Assembly (NCBI GenBank): GCA_964509505.1
Contig: CAZDYP010000101.1
Span: 1 to 18,663 of the forward strand
Length of the DNA: 18,663 nucleotides
From: CAZDYP01 sp964509505
GTDB taxonomy: Bacteria > Chloroflexota > Anaerolineae > JACRMK01
Direction of reading: 5' to 3'
Each line of letters opens with the position of its first letter. Positions within the stretch are counted from its first letter, which is position 1. A program made the position numbers and the translations under genes. Shown here one piece after another: positions 6,220 to 14,074 of the stretch. The notes beneath the pieces were generated by a model. The model saw only the letters and a list, made by a program, of their open reading frames with translations, did no database searches and was not told the origin of the DNA.

Positions 6220-7970
6220 CGCCGTCCCATCGGATTCAAGGTGACGCGCACCGTTGTGCGCGTGCCTTTGCCTGGCGCCGAATCAACCTGCGCGTCGCCG
6301 CCCGCCAGCTCCGCGCGTTCTCTGATGTTGACCATGCCAAGCGAGCCGCGCGTCTCATAGCTGCTCATTACTTTCTTCACGTCAAAGCCTTTGCCGTCGT
6401 CGGCAATGGTGGTCAGCAACAGATTGCCATTGACTTTCATCGTAACGCTGATGGTCTTCGCCTGCGCGTGTTTGATGGAGTTGCTGACGCACTCTTTGGC
6501 AATGTCGAACACCAACACGCCTTGATTAGAGTTCAAACGCGGCTCGAATTGGTCGGGCGGTGGAGCGTTGAGGACGAATTTGATGGTCGGATGTTCTTCT
6601 TGCAGGCGTTTGAAGTATTGCTCGAAAGCAGCTACCAAGCCCGCGTTTTCCAATGCCAGCGGCCGCAAGCGATACATGGCGGTCCGCATTTCGCGCGCCG
6701 TCTTCGCCGCGAGCTTGTGCATGCTCTCGATTTCAATCTTGGCGGCGGCGGGATCTTGGTCAACCAAATGCTTGAGAAAATCCAACTGCATGGTAATGGA
6801 AGCGACGGCGTTGACGGGCCCATCGTGCAAATCGCGCGCGAGCTCGTGGCGCACCTTCTCCTCGCTGTCCACAATGCGATCGTGTTCGGCGCGCAGCTGC
6901 GCATAGAGCGTCGCGTTTTGCACCGCAATCGCCGCTTGCCGCGCGTAAGCCATCTGCGATTCAAGCCGATTGGTGATGACCTCTTCCGCTTCGGACGGCA
7001 TACAAATGACGATGACGCCAAACATCGTATAACCCACCCGCAATGGCAACAGCGCCATCAACGGCATCCGCTTCGCCACGTTGAATTGCCCTAGCAACGG
7101 ATCGCTCGCTGCATTTTTCACGATGAGGGGGTCAGGAACCATGAGCACTTGTTGAATAGCGCCTGCGGTTGGTTTCACATCGCGCGTTTGATCCGCGCCC
7201 TCCAAATTGCGATGCGCCGCCACCCACAACGTTTCAGTATCCTCGGGTTTGAACAGCAACGCTATCCCTGCCATCACGCTTTCGCTGCGCCCACGCCCAC
7301 GTAACCCGCGCAAGCTTAAGTCGAGCGTCTGCTCTAACGCGACCTTGTAGTTACCCGTCGAGGAGATGGTGTTCGTCAAATCCGTAAATGCTTCGGCGTC
7401 TTGGCGGATCGCTTGCGTGTGTTCGATGTTGGCTTCGGCTTGTGCACGTCCTAGACGCACCAAAAAGCCGCCTACCAACGCAAACAGGCCGTAACCGAAC
7501 GAATCAACCGCCACAGCGAACAACTTAGCGTCGCTCCACAGACTAAGCCCCAAATGCAAAGCGGCGAAGAAGAAGGCTGTCGCGAGGGCGACCCCCATCG
7601 GGTAATGCCATACGATACCAATCAAGGGCAGATAGACCCACGTCCAAAGCGGTGAATAGCCCGCGCCCGAGACCAGCAACCAAAAAACCATCAACCCCAC
7701 ATCGGCTAACACCGCAATGCGCGTGGTAGCCAGCGAGCCGCCCACCCAGAGCCGAATGGTCGTGACGAGAATCAGAAAGAGACTACCCAGTGCGCCCAGC
7801 ACTAACAATCCGGACGGGATGAGCACTTGGGGATTATTGGCATTGACAAACAGGCCAACAATGATCAGGACGCTCAAATATCGCAACAATGCGATCAATT
7901 TTTCTTGTTGCAGCACGCGCGCTTGGGAAAACTTGAGGCGCGCATGCGAATCACTGGGAGTCTTCGCCAT
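6216..7970 (-). CDS. Membrane sensor histidine kinase, GAF + HisKA_3 + HATPase
   Basis: 584 aa. The N-terminal part has about six membrane segments between residues 25 and 172, then a GAF-like domain (about 195-352), a short coiled segment, a HisKA_3 dimerisation domain with phospho-acceptor H382 in ELARDLHDGP, and a HATPase domain with N-box N497 (ECVSNSIKHA), G1 box DDGKGFD (524-530), SLGMVNIRERA (543-553) and PGKGT. Kinases of this class normally pair with NarL/FixJ-type regulators, but none is in the window; the nearest regulator is the ANTAR protein just upstream. A promoter-like sequence with a C8 tract precedes the gene. Downstream it overlaps the next gene by 4 bases. The ribosome binding site is poor: AGGTGA (7990-7995) is 19 nt from the ATG, and an in-frame stop upstream rules out a longer form. 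Confidence 0.92.
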   Translation of the reverse strand: MAKTPSDSHARLKFSQARVLQQEKLIALLRYLSVLIIVGLFVNANNPQVLIPSGLLVLGALGSLFLILVTTIRLWVGGSLATTRIAVLADVGLMVFWLLVSGAGYSPLWTWVYLPLIGIVWHYPMGVALATAFFFAALHLGLSLWSDAKLFAVAVDSFGYGLFALVGGFLVRLGRAQAEANIEHTQAIRQDAEAFTDLTNTISSTGNYKVALEQTLDLSLRGLRGRGRSESVMAGIALLFKPEDTETLWVAAHRNLEGADQTRDVKPTAGAIQQVLMVPDPLIVKNAASDPLLGQFNVAKRMPLMALLPLRVGYTMFGVIVICMPSEAEEVITNRLESQMAYARQAAIAVQNATLYAQLRAEHDRIVDSEEKVRHELARDLHDGPVNAVASITMQLDFLKHLVDQDPAAAKIEIESMHKLAAKTAREMRTAMYRLRPLALENAGLVAAFEQYFKRLQEEHPTIKFVLNAPPPDQFEPRLNSNQGVLVFDIAKECVSNSIKHAQAKTISVTMKVNGNLLLTTIADDGKGFDVKKVMSSYETRGSLGMVNIRERAELAGGDAQVDSAPGKGTRTTVRVTLNPMGRR

Positions 7971-8014
7971 AAGAAATTTCGTTTACAAGTCACCTGAAGG
8001 ATGGAGGCTACGAT

Positions 8015-8043
8015 ATTCTACTCAGGATTGAGGGGGGGGACAA
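8015..8043 (-). promoter_or_regulatory. Candidate promoter with homopolymeric C8 tract in its spacer
   Basis: On the minus strand TTGTCC (8038-8043) and TAGAAT (8015-8020) are 17 bp apart. The G8 run on the plus strand (8032-8039) supplies the last two bases of the -35 and the first six of the spacer. Expected start is near 8008, leaving a leader of about 38 nt to the kinase ATG at 7970. Slippage in the run would change the -35/-10 spacing, as in known phase-variable promoters. The regulator gene ends at 8055, so this is the only intergenic space in front of the kinase. Confidence 0.5.
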
Positions 8044-8054
8044 GTCGTTATCGG

Positions 8055-8630
8055 TTAGGCGCCGTATGCGGCGATGATCTCTTCCGCCACGAGGCGCATC
8101 GTCACACGGCGGTTGCGACTCTGGCGATGAATCTTGAGAAATGCTTGTTGCTCCGTCAACGCTTCGTTCTCGATGAGGAGGCGCTTGGCTTGCTCCACCA
8201 AATCGCGTGTCTCAAGGCTCTCGCGCAAATCTGCCGCCTCTTTGCGGAGCTTTTGCCATTCCTTGAAACGCGCCAAGGCGAGCTCCAATGTGGGCGTCAA
8301 CAACGCTTCTTTGAGCGGCTTGACGAGATAAGCAAACACGGGCGCCGCTTTCGCTTGCTCGATGTAGTCGCGTTGGCTATATGCGGTGAGCATGACGATG
8401 GGCGTCGGACGTTTCGCCATGATGCGTCGCGCGGCTTCGAGACCGTCCATCTCGGGCATGCGAATGTCGAGAATGATGAGGTCGGGTTTGGTCGTCTCCG
8501 CCAAGGCGACCGCGCCCTTGCCGTTCGTCGCCGTGCCAACGACCTCGTGGCCCGCCTCTTCGAGCATCGCGCGCAAGCCCATCCGAATCACGGCTTGATC
8601 ATCAGCTAATAGCACCTGCATTGTTGTCAC
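8055..8630 (-). CDS. ANTAR-domain response regulator (RNA-binding antiterminator)
   Basis: 191 aa, typical for receiver-ANTAR proteins. The receiver domain spans about 4-120 with acidic pocket D10/D11, phospho-acceptor D55 (LIILDIRMPEMDG), T82 and K104 (YLVKP). A helical linker (about 120-135) leads into a C-terminal three-helix ANTAR domain (about 135-188: LRESLETRDLVEQAKRLL, then EALTEQQAFLKIHRQS). Phosphorylated ANTAR regulators bind paired small hairpins in nascent RNA and prevent termination, as EutV does. The reading frame starts inside the 3' end of the GAF-GAF kinase gene (29-base overlap), the arrangement of a dedicated HisKA_2 kinase/ANTAR pair. No clear canonical ANTAR hairpin pair could be identified here. 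Confidence 0.93.
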   Translation of the reverse strand: MTTMQVLLADDQAVIRMGLRAMLEEAGHEVVGTATNGKGAVALAETTKPDLIILDIRMPEMDGLEAARRIMAKRPTPIVMLTAYSQRDYIEQAKAAPVFAYLVKPLKEALLTPTLELALARFKEWQKLRKEAADLRESLETRDLVEQAKRLLIENEALTEQQAFLKIHRQSRNRRVTMRLVAEEIIAAYGA

Positions 8631-10317
8631 TCTCCATGAACAATAAATCCTTCGGGATGATCAACAGCGCGGTTGTGCCCCGTTGGCGCTCATTCTGTTT
8701 CAAGACGAATTGACCGCGCAAATCTTCGGTGATGAGCGTCTCGACGATTTGCAACCCCAAACTGCTTTGCGGCTGAAAATTTGCGGGCAAACCGACGCCA
8801 TCATCCATCACCTGCAGCCTCAGCTCTTGCTCTGTCACTTGCAAGACCACTTGCACCACGCCGCAGGCATTATCACCGAAGCCATGTTCCAGCGCATTTT
8901 GGATGAGTTCGTTGGCGACCACGGCGAGCGTCGTCGCAGGTTGCGAGGACAACTTCAGCTCATCGCCGCTCACGGTGACGCGAATATCTTGACCCGGGCG
9001 TAGCATGTTTTGCGTCGCCATGTGTGCGGCTTGCCCGATCAGCGACTTCACATCAATCAAACTAAAGCCTTCTTGCGACAGCGCCTCATGCACGGCAGCG
9101 ATGCTCATAATGCGATTGACGGTTTGGTGCAACACATCACGCGCCGAAATTTCTGGGCTGCCGCGCAATTGCAAGCGCAACAACATCGCGACCATCTGCA
9201 AATTGTTTTTGATGCGATGGTGCATTTCGCGCACGACCATCGCATTCATGGCGAGATGGGCGTTCTCAATTGCCAGCGCAGTCTGGTTCGCCAACGTCGA
9301 AAACAGCTCTATTTCGTTGGCGTTGAACTCGTGCGTGGTATCCATGTAGCAGCTGAACGCGCCGATGATCTTCTCGCCCACTCGCAACGGCACGGACAAA
9401 AACGCAATCAAGCCCTCTTGCTTGGCGAGCTCACGATTTTGATACAAAGGGTCGTCGCGGATGTCGCGCACCGCGACAGGCTCGCCGCGCATGACGACCT
9501 GCCCGGTCAAGCTATGTTGCACCAATAACGGCGAATCGAAATTGCGCCGATGACCGACGCTCAAGCCATGCGATGCGCGTAGCACCAACGCCTCACGGTC
9601 TTTGTCGAACAACAACAACGCGCAAGCGCGCGCGCGCATGATTTGCGCAGCCATTTGCACGACCACTGCCAACATCTCGTCGAGATACAACGGTTTAGTG
9701 ACGGTCTGACTGACTTGCGCCAGCGTCGAGAGCTCTTGCACTTGGCGTTGCAAATGGTCGTGCAGATTCGCGCGTTCCAACGCGCCCGCCGCCAGATCGC
9801 CGACCAACGACAACAATTCGATTTCGGGTTGTGTGAAGCGATGATACTTTTTCGTTTGCACATTCATCGCCCCAATCGTTTTGCCCTGGCTGACGAGCGG
9901 CACCGCCAGCAGCGATTTGAAAACTTGCTCTTGCGTTTCAGGCAAATACTTGAAGTGCGGATCGTGCGCGGCGTCACGCGCGGCAACGGGCTGGCCGATT
10001 TGCGCCGCGTGGCCTGTGATGCCCTCGCCCAGCTTCAGTTGCGCTTGTCCGACCGCATCATGCGACAACCCGGTGCTGGCTTTGAGGATCAGCATTTGCC
10101 CTGTGGGGTCGAACAAATAAATCGAACACGAGTCCATCCGCATCACATCCGCCGTCGTGCGGCTGATGAGTTGGAGCGTCGTTTCCAAATCCCAAGCCGA
10201 ATTGAGCGCGCGTCCAATGGTGCGCAACGCCATCAGCTCGGCGCGTGGGTCGCTGATGGGATGCGACGCATTGAAAGTTTCTGGTGTTTTTACACGAAGC
10301 GTATCTACCACAGCCAT
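8602..10317 (-). CDS. Cytosolic sensor kinase, GAF-GAF-HisKA_2-HATPase
   Basis: 571 aa without membrane segments. Two GAF domains (about 40-182 and 205-352, both with the SLLAVPL / FLSVPLRVG type beta core) are followed by a HisKA_2 domain with EMHHRIKNNLQM (364-375; H367 the likely phospho-acceptor) and a HATPase domain with N474 (ANELIQNALEHG), DDGVGLP (505-511) and SSLGLQIV. This architecture matches EutW/Pdt-type kinases that phosphorylate ANTAR regulators, and the next gene, overlapping by 29 bases, is such a regulator. The ligand of the GAF domains is unknown. The start at 10317 lacks a clear ribosome binding site; two small hairpins lie directly before it. Confidence 0.93.
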   Translation of the reverse strand: MAVVDTLRVKTPETFNASHPISDPRAELMALRTIGRALNSAWDLETTLQLISRTTADVMRMDSCSIYLFDPTGQMLILKASTGLSHDAVGQAQLKLGEGITGHAAQIGQPVAARDAAHDPHFKYLPETQEQVFKSLLAVPLVSQGKTIGAMNVQTKKYHRFTQPEIELLSLVGDLAAGALERANLHDHLQRQVQELSTLAQVSQTVTKPLYLDEMLAVVVQMAAQIMRARACALLLFDKDREALVLRASHGLSVGHRRNFDSPLLVQHSLTGQVVMRGEPVAVRDIRDDPLYQNRELAKQEGLIAFLSVPLRVGEKIIGAFSCYMDTTHEFNANEIELFSTLANQTALAIENAHLAMNAMVVREMHHRIKNNLQMVAMLLRLQLRGSPEISARDVLHQTVNRIMSIAAVHEALSQEGFSLIDVKSLIGQAAHMATQNMLRPGQDIRVTVSGDELKLSSQPATTLAVVANELIQNALEHGFGDNACGVVQVVLQVTEQELRLQVMDDGVGLPANFQPQSSLGLQIVETLITEDLRGQFVLKQNERQRGTTALLIIPKDLLFMESDNNAGAIS

Positions 10318-10319
10318 AA

Positions 10320-10355
10320 GGTTATTCTAACCGTTCTTATTGCCATCCGCAATAA
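10320..10355 (-). promoter_or_regulatory. Tandem hairpins immediately before the kinase start codon
   Basis: On the minus strand TTATTGCGGATGGCAATAA (10337-10355; 7-bp stem, 5-nt loop) is followed after 4 nt by GGTTAGAATAACC (10320-10332; 5-bp stem, 3-nt loop), which ends two bases before the ATG at 10317. They could regulate translation of the kinase-regulator pair. The loops are not the hexaloops (A at position 1, G at 4) of known ANTAR targets, so autoregulation by the ANTAR protein is speculative. Confidence 0.4.
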
Positions 10356-10407
10356 AGCTAAGAGATTGTCATAAACCCGCGTTCGCCAAGAAACGGCTTT
10401 CTTCACT

Positions 10408-11508
10408 TCAAGGCGTCGGCAGAGCGGGGGGCACGACGACACAATTTTTGCCTTGCGCTTTCGCTGCCTCGACGCCCGCTTCAGCTTGCATCAACAACTC
10501 GGCTACCGTCGCGCCATGGTGTGGATAGGCGGCAATGCCCAACGAAATGGTCACAGGAAATTCCCACGTTTGTGAACTCTGCTGCACAATTTGGCATAAG
10601 CGTTCGGCGACGGCGACGGCGTGTTCAAGTGCAGTTTGCGGCAACACGATGAGAAATTCGTCGCCCACGCGCCACCGCGCAATGAAATCCGTTGGACGCA
10701 GTTGGTTTTTCAATAGCTGGCTCAGGCGTCGAATCATCTCGTCGCCTGCCGCGTAGCTGACCTCATTGTACCGTCGCAAATTGTCGCCATCAATGAACAG
10801 CACCACGAAGGGTTTGTCCGACCCCGCAGCGACTAAGGTGGCATCCAATTGTTGCTGAGCGGCGCGCGAGTTGGGCAGACCGCTGACAGGGTCGGTGTAA
10901 GCGAGCTCGCGCCAATTGTCCAGCATCACGCCAAACGAGACGATGCGATTGATCATGTTGGTGATGATGCTTTGCGGATGCGGTGGCAGCTGCATAGAGT
11001 CCGCTGTAAATTCTGCAAAGGCGCGGTTCCCGCTCTGCTTCACGGCAAACACGGCTGCGCCCATCTGCACCAATACATCGGCTGGCTCAAACCGCTTATC
11101 GCCCGTGTAATGCAGCAGCGCAATACTGGCAGCCGGCTCGGGCAAGCCAAACTTTGCCGCCTCCCCATTAAGCCGTGCGAAGGCGCGCTGCGCCAACGCC
11201 ACGCGTTCAGCCTCTGTGCCTTGCTCCAACAGCAACACAAACTCATCGCCGCCCGTGCGATAGACGGGCGCGCGTGTTTCTTCAGCCAACACCATCGCAA
11301 TCCAGCGCAGCGCATCGTCGCCTTGCTCATGTCCCGCGATGCGATTCAAATGCTCGAAGAAGTTTACGTCGAGCGCCATCAACGAGAGCGCTGGCATTGG
11401 CGCCGCGGTGAACGCGCGTGACACCGCTTCCAAAAAGCTCAACAGGTTCTGGCAATTGGTCAACGGGTCAATCCGAAAAAATTGATGGGATATTTCATGC
11501 GAGCTCAT
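10408..11508 (-). CDS. Tandem GGDEF-domain protein (putative diguanylate cyclase/c-di-GMP binder)
   Basis: 366 aa with the start at 11508. That ATG overlaps the preceding stop codon (ATGA) and has GGGAGG at 11513-11518, 4 nt upstream. The frame could extend to 11559 but would then run 52 bases into the neighbour. Two complete GGDEF folds follow each other (about 12-175 and 200-360). Domain 1 has an intact GGDEF (86-90, YRTGGDEFVLLL) but no RxxD inhibitory site. Domain 2 has VGDEF (281-285) in place of GGDEF but keeps an RxxD (R271-D274), with one extra residue before the motif. So synthesis and product sensing may be split between domains. No sensory or membrane region is present. It is transcribed behind the CNNM gene and ahead of the kinase/ANTAR pair. 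Confidence 0.88.
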   Translation of the reverse strand: MSSHEISHQFFRIDPLTNCQNLLSFLEAVSRAFTAAPMPALSLMALDVNFFEHLNRIAGHEQGDDALRWIAMVLAEETRAPVYRTGGDEFVLLLEQGTEAERVALAQRAFARLNGEAAKFGLPEPAASIALLHYTGDKRFEPADVLVQMGAAVFAVKQSGNRAFAEFTADSMQLPPHPQSIITNMINRIVSFGVMLDNWRELAYTDPVSGLPNSRAAQQQLDATLVAAGSDKPFVVLFIDGDNLRRYNEVSYAAGDEMIRRLSQLLKNQLRPTDFIARWRVGDEFLIVLPQTALEHAVAVAERLCQIVQQSSQTWEFPVTISLGIAAYPHHGATVAELLMQAEAGVEAAKAQGKNCVVVPPALPTP

Positions 11509-12818
11509 GTTGCCTCCCGAGCTGGCACGCGCGACATCAACACTTTGTCCACACGCCAACCGTCCATATCCACCACTTCAAAACGAAAGCGCTGCCATTC
11601 AAACTGCTGGCCCACGCTGGGGATGTTGCCCAGTTGATGAATCACAAAACCACCTACGGTATGATACGCATTGTGTTCCTCGTCAGGCAATTGCTCCACC
11701 TGACACAACTTTTTGAGCTGCGCGATAGACAGCAAACCGTCCAGCAGCCACGAACCATCCGCGCGCTGAATCGCTTGAGGTTCGCCAACCTCGTTGGTTG
11801 CAGGCATCGCGCCCACAATCGCTTCGAGAATATCGTTGTGCGTCACGAGCCCCTGTACCATGCCATACTCATCCACCACGAGCGCGATGTGCATACGCTT
11901 CTGTTGAAACGCCGCCAACGTCTGCAACGCAGGCATCCGTTCAGGCACAAACAACGGCGGACGCGCCAACGCCTGCCAATCTATCGGTTGCCCGACCTCA
12001 GTTCGCACGAGTAAATCCGTCACCCGCACAATACCCAGCACATTATCCAGGCTAGCTCGCGCGACAGGAAAACGTGAGTGGTGGCAGCTGCCAATTTTCT
12101 GCCGAATCAGCTCCCAAGAATCCGTGACATCAAGCCAGACGATTTGCTTGCGCGGCGTCATCAGCGCGCCAATCGGACGCTCGCCTAGTTCAAGCACTTG
12201 TTCGATCATGTCTTGTTCAGCCGCTTCAAAGATGCCGCCTTTGCGCCCCTCCGCGACAAGCCCTTTGATCTCTTCGTCGGTCACACTCGGCTCGGTCGAG
12301 GGCTTGATGCCCAACACGCGCACGCTCAGCTCCGTCGAGGCGTTCAATACGCGCGCGACGGGCAAGGTCCAGCGCGACAGCGCGCGCATCGGTGCCGCCA
12401 CTAATGAAGCAATACGCTCAGGGTTAGTCAACGCAATGCGCTTGGGCGCCAACTCGCCAATCACCAACGAAAAATAGGTCAGCAAGATGATGACGATGCC
12501 CACGCCCAATTCTTCGCCATACGGCGCTAACGGCGGCACCAACCGGAAGAGCGCCGCCAGTGAATTGGCAATGGTCGCGCCGCCAAAAACGCCGGTCATA
12601 ATGCCGACGAGTGTGATGCCGATCTGCACCGTCGCCAAAAATTGTTCAGGGCGCTCTGCCAATTCTAACGCCACACGCGCGCTTCGGTCGCCTTCGTCGG
12701 CGCGCATTTGCAGACGCACCTTGCGCGCAGACAGCAGCGCAAGCTCAGCCATGGCAAAAGCCCCATTGGCAACTAACAATAAGAAAATGACCAGAACTTC
12801 GGTCAGTGAACCCTCCAT
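11505..12818 (-). CDS. CNNM/CBS-domain membrane protein (HlyC/CorC family)
   Basis: 437 aa. The N-terminal DUF21/CNNM transmembrane domain (about 1-180) carries AMAELALLSARK (22-33) and GELAPKRIAL (121-130). A cytosolic CBS pair follows (about 212-335; ALMTPRKQIVWLD and ALVVDEYGMVQGLVT), then a CorC_HlyC domain (about 345-430). Proteins of this build are often labelled 'hemolysin', but family evidence points to Mg2+/divalent cation transport or sensing. Length and domain order are complete. The gene starts 6 nt after the alcohol dehydrogenase stop and overlaps the GGDEF gene start by 4 bases, so it is the middle of an operon. Confidence 0.93.
   Translation of the reverse strand: MEGSLTEVLVIFLLLVANGAFAMAELALLSARKVRLQMRADEGDRSARVALELAERPEQFLATVQIGITLVGIMTGVFGGATIANSLAALFRLVPPLAPYGEELGVGIVIILLTYFSLVIGELAPKRIALTNPERIASLVAAPMRALSRWTLPVARVLNASTELSVRVLGIKPSTEPSVTDEEIKGLVAEGRKGGIFEAAEQDMIEQVLELGERPIGALMTPRKQIVWLDVTDSWELIRQKIGSCHHSRFPVARASLDNVLGIVRVTDLLVRTEVGQPIDWQALARPPLFVPERMPALQTLAAFQQKRMHIALVVDEYGMVQGLVTHNDILEAIVGAMPATNEVGEPQAIQRADGSWLLDGLLSIAQLKKLCQVEQLPDEEHNAYHTVGGFVIHQLGNIPSVGQQFEWQRFRFEVVDMDGWRVDKVLMSRVPAREAT
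11513..11518 (-). promoter_or_regulatory. Ribosome binding site deciding the GGDEF protein start
   Basis: GGGAGG on the minus strand, 4 nt before the ATG at 11508, inside the last codons of the upstream CNNM gene. It favours the shorter 366-aa product over the frame opening at 11559. Confidence 0.7.
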
Positions 12819-12824
12819 AGATTT

Positions 12825-14045
12825 TCAGGCTCCCGTGCGTATGTTGGCATTAGGCGCCAACGCGACTCGGATGACGCGCTGGCGTTTGTCTGCGGCGTGC
12901 GCTAACGCCTGACGATATGCACTCAACGGATAACGCGCGCTGATGTAGTTGTCAAAATTCATTTTGCCTTCACGCAACCATTTCACGACGAGCGCAAACG
13001 TCTCGATCTTTTCGCCCGCCCATTCTTCACGCCCGTGCCCAATCATGCCAATCAAATCCACTTCTTGATACCAGATGGGCGTCAGGTCAACGCGCAGCGG
13101 CTTGAACGCGACGCCGACGAGCACAACCACACCGCGCGCCCGCGCCCAACGCAAACAATCCGTCACGGTGCGCGCTGTGCCAATCGTGTCGTAAATCAAA
13201 TCGAAGCCGCCGACGAGGTTCTCGACGCCAAGTTTACTGCGATGATACTGCGCGCCTGTCACGCGCGCTACGCCTTGATAGCCTTCGCGCGCCCCAATGA
13301 TTTCGTCCGCGCCGTGCGCCCGCGCCATCTCGGCTTGATGCGGGTACTTTGCCATCACGACGCAATGGCATTGGGGCTGCGCCGCCTTCACGGCTTGCAA
13401 GGTCATCAACCCAATCGCACCAGCGCCGACGACTAGCACATTTTCGTTGACGCGCGGTGGACGACGCAACACCGCGCGAATGCCAACGGCCCCCGGTTCG
13501 ATGAGGCACGCTTGTTCATCCCGAATATCATCAGGCACTTTGAAGAAGCGTAACTCATGCGCGATGATCTCCTCGCTCCAACCTGCGCCCACCGATTCGA
13601 CGCGCCCACGTTTTTCGCCAACCTCACACAACGCATACTGGCCCTCCGCGCAATAGCGACACATAGGCTCGCGTCCCAACACGCGACATGTGTCGCCGCA
13701 TTGCAACGCCACGCGGTCGCCAACCTGTAACGTCTGCGCGCCCTTTCCGACTTCGACCACTTCACCCACAACCTCATGTCCCAAATAGGTTTTGCTGTTG
13801 CCTGGCAACGCGGCGGGCGCAATGAACGGCGAGCCGTCAATGAACGCGAGATGCAAGTCCGTGCCACAGATGCCCGCCAGCGTCGGGCGCACACGCACGA
13901 AGCGCTCGTGCGGCAACGGACGCTCAGGCATCTCGTGCAAGCGCATTGCCGCCGTGGGCAAAAAATACGCGCCGCGCCATAGCACGCCCAACGCTTTGGT
14001 GAACGCGAGGCGCGGGAGGTTGAGTTCGTAGGTGATGGTTTTCAT
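12825..14045 (-). CDS. Zinc-dependent alcohol dehydrogenase-like protein (MDR family)
   Basis: 406 aa medium-chain dehydrogenase/reductase. Catalytic zinc ligands are visible: C60 (GICGTDLHL), H90-E91 (LGHEVVGEV) and the later E183 (IEPGAVGIRAV). A cysteine cluster for the structural zinc is present (C116, C120, C129, C132, C140), with spacing between the first and later Cys longer than the usual CxxCxxC. The Rossmann dinucleotide site is VVGAGAIG (205-212). It would oxidise an alcohol or polyol with NAD(P); the substrate cannot be read from the sequence. About 45 residues precede the catalytic domain, longer than in most MDR enzymes. No good ribosome binding site is seen before the ATG; the region upstream is heptamer repeat and then the inverted-repeat element. 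It heads the run with the CNNM gene. Confidence 0.9.
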   Translation of the reverse strand: MKTITYELNLPRLAFTKALGVLWRGAYFLPTAAMRLHEMPERPLPHERFVRVRPTLAGICGTDLHLAFIDGSPFIAPAALPGNSKTYLGHEVVGEVVEVGKGAQTLQVGDRVALQCGDTCRVLGREPMCRYCAEGQYALCEVGEKRGRVESVGAGWSEEIIAHELRFFKVPDDIRDEQACLIEPGAVGIRAVLRRPPRVNENVLVVGAGAIGLMTLQAVKAAQPQCHCVVMAKYPHQAEMARAHGADEIIGAREGYQGVARVTGAQYHRSKLGVENLVGGFDLIYDTIGTARTVTDCLRWARARGVVVLVGVAFKPLRVDLTPIWYQEVDLIGMIGHGREEWAGEKIETFALVVKWLREGKMNFDNYISARYPLSAYRQALAHAADKRQRVIRVALAPNANIRTGA

Positions 14046-14057
14046 CTGGGAATAGTA

Positions 14058-14074
14058 ATTGGCAATTGGTAATT
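14058..14074 (+). repeat. Short 7-bp array beside inverted-repeat element copy 2
   Basis: Consecutive heptamers AATTGGC and AATTGGT, then AATT leading into AACGTC of the element. It is the counterpart of the array at 1319-1339 when both element copies are viewed in the same orientation. Confidence 0.55.

Noticed and set aside
8001..8609. Plus-strand open frame of 202 codons opposite the ANTAR regulator
   Set aside because: It is antisense to a clear receiver-ANTAR gene and shows no domain.
10388..10403. AAGAAA-CGGC-TTTCTT hairpin as a terminator after the GGDEF gene
   Set aside because: The 6-bp stem is A/T only and no T-run follows on the minus strand.
11509..11559. Longer start for the GGDEF protein at 11559
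   Set aside because: It would overlap the CNNM gene by 55 bases; the ATG at 11508 has GGGAGG and an ATGA overlap with the stop codon.
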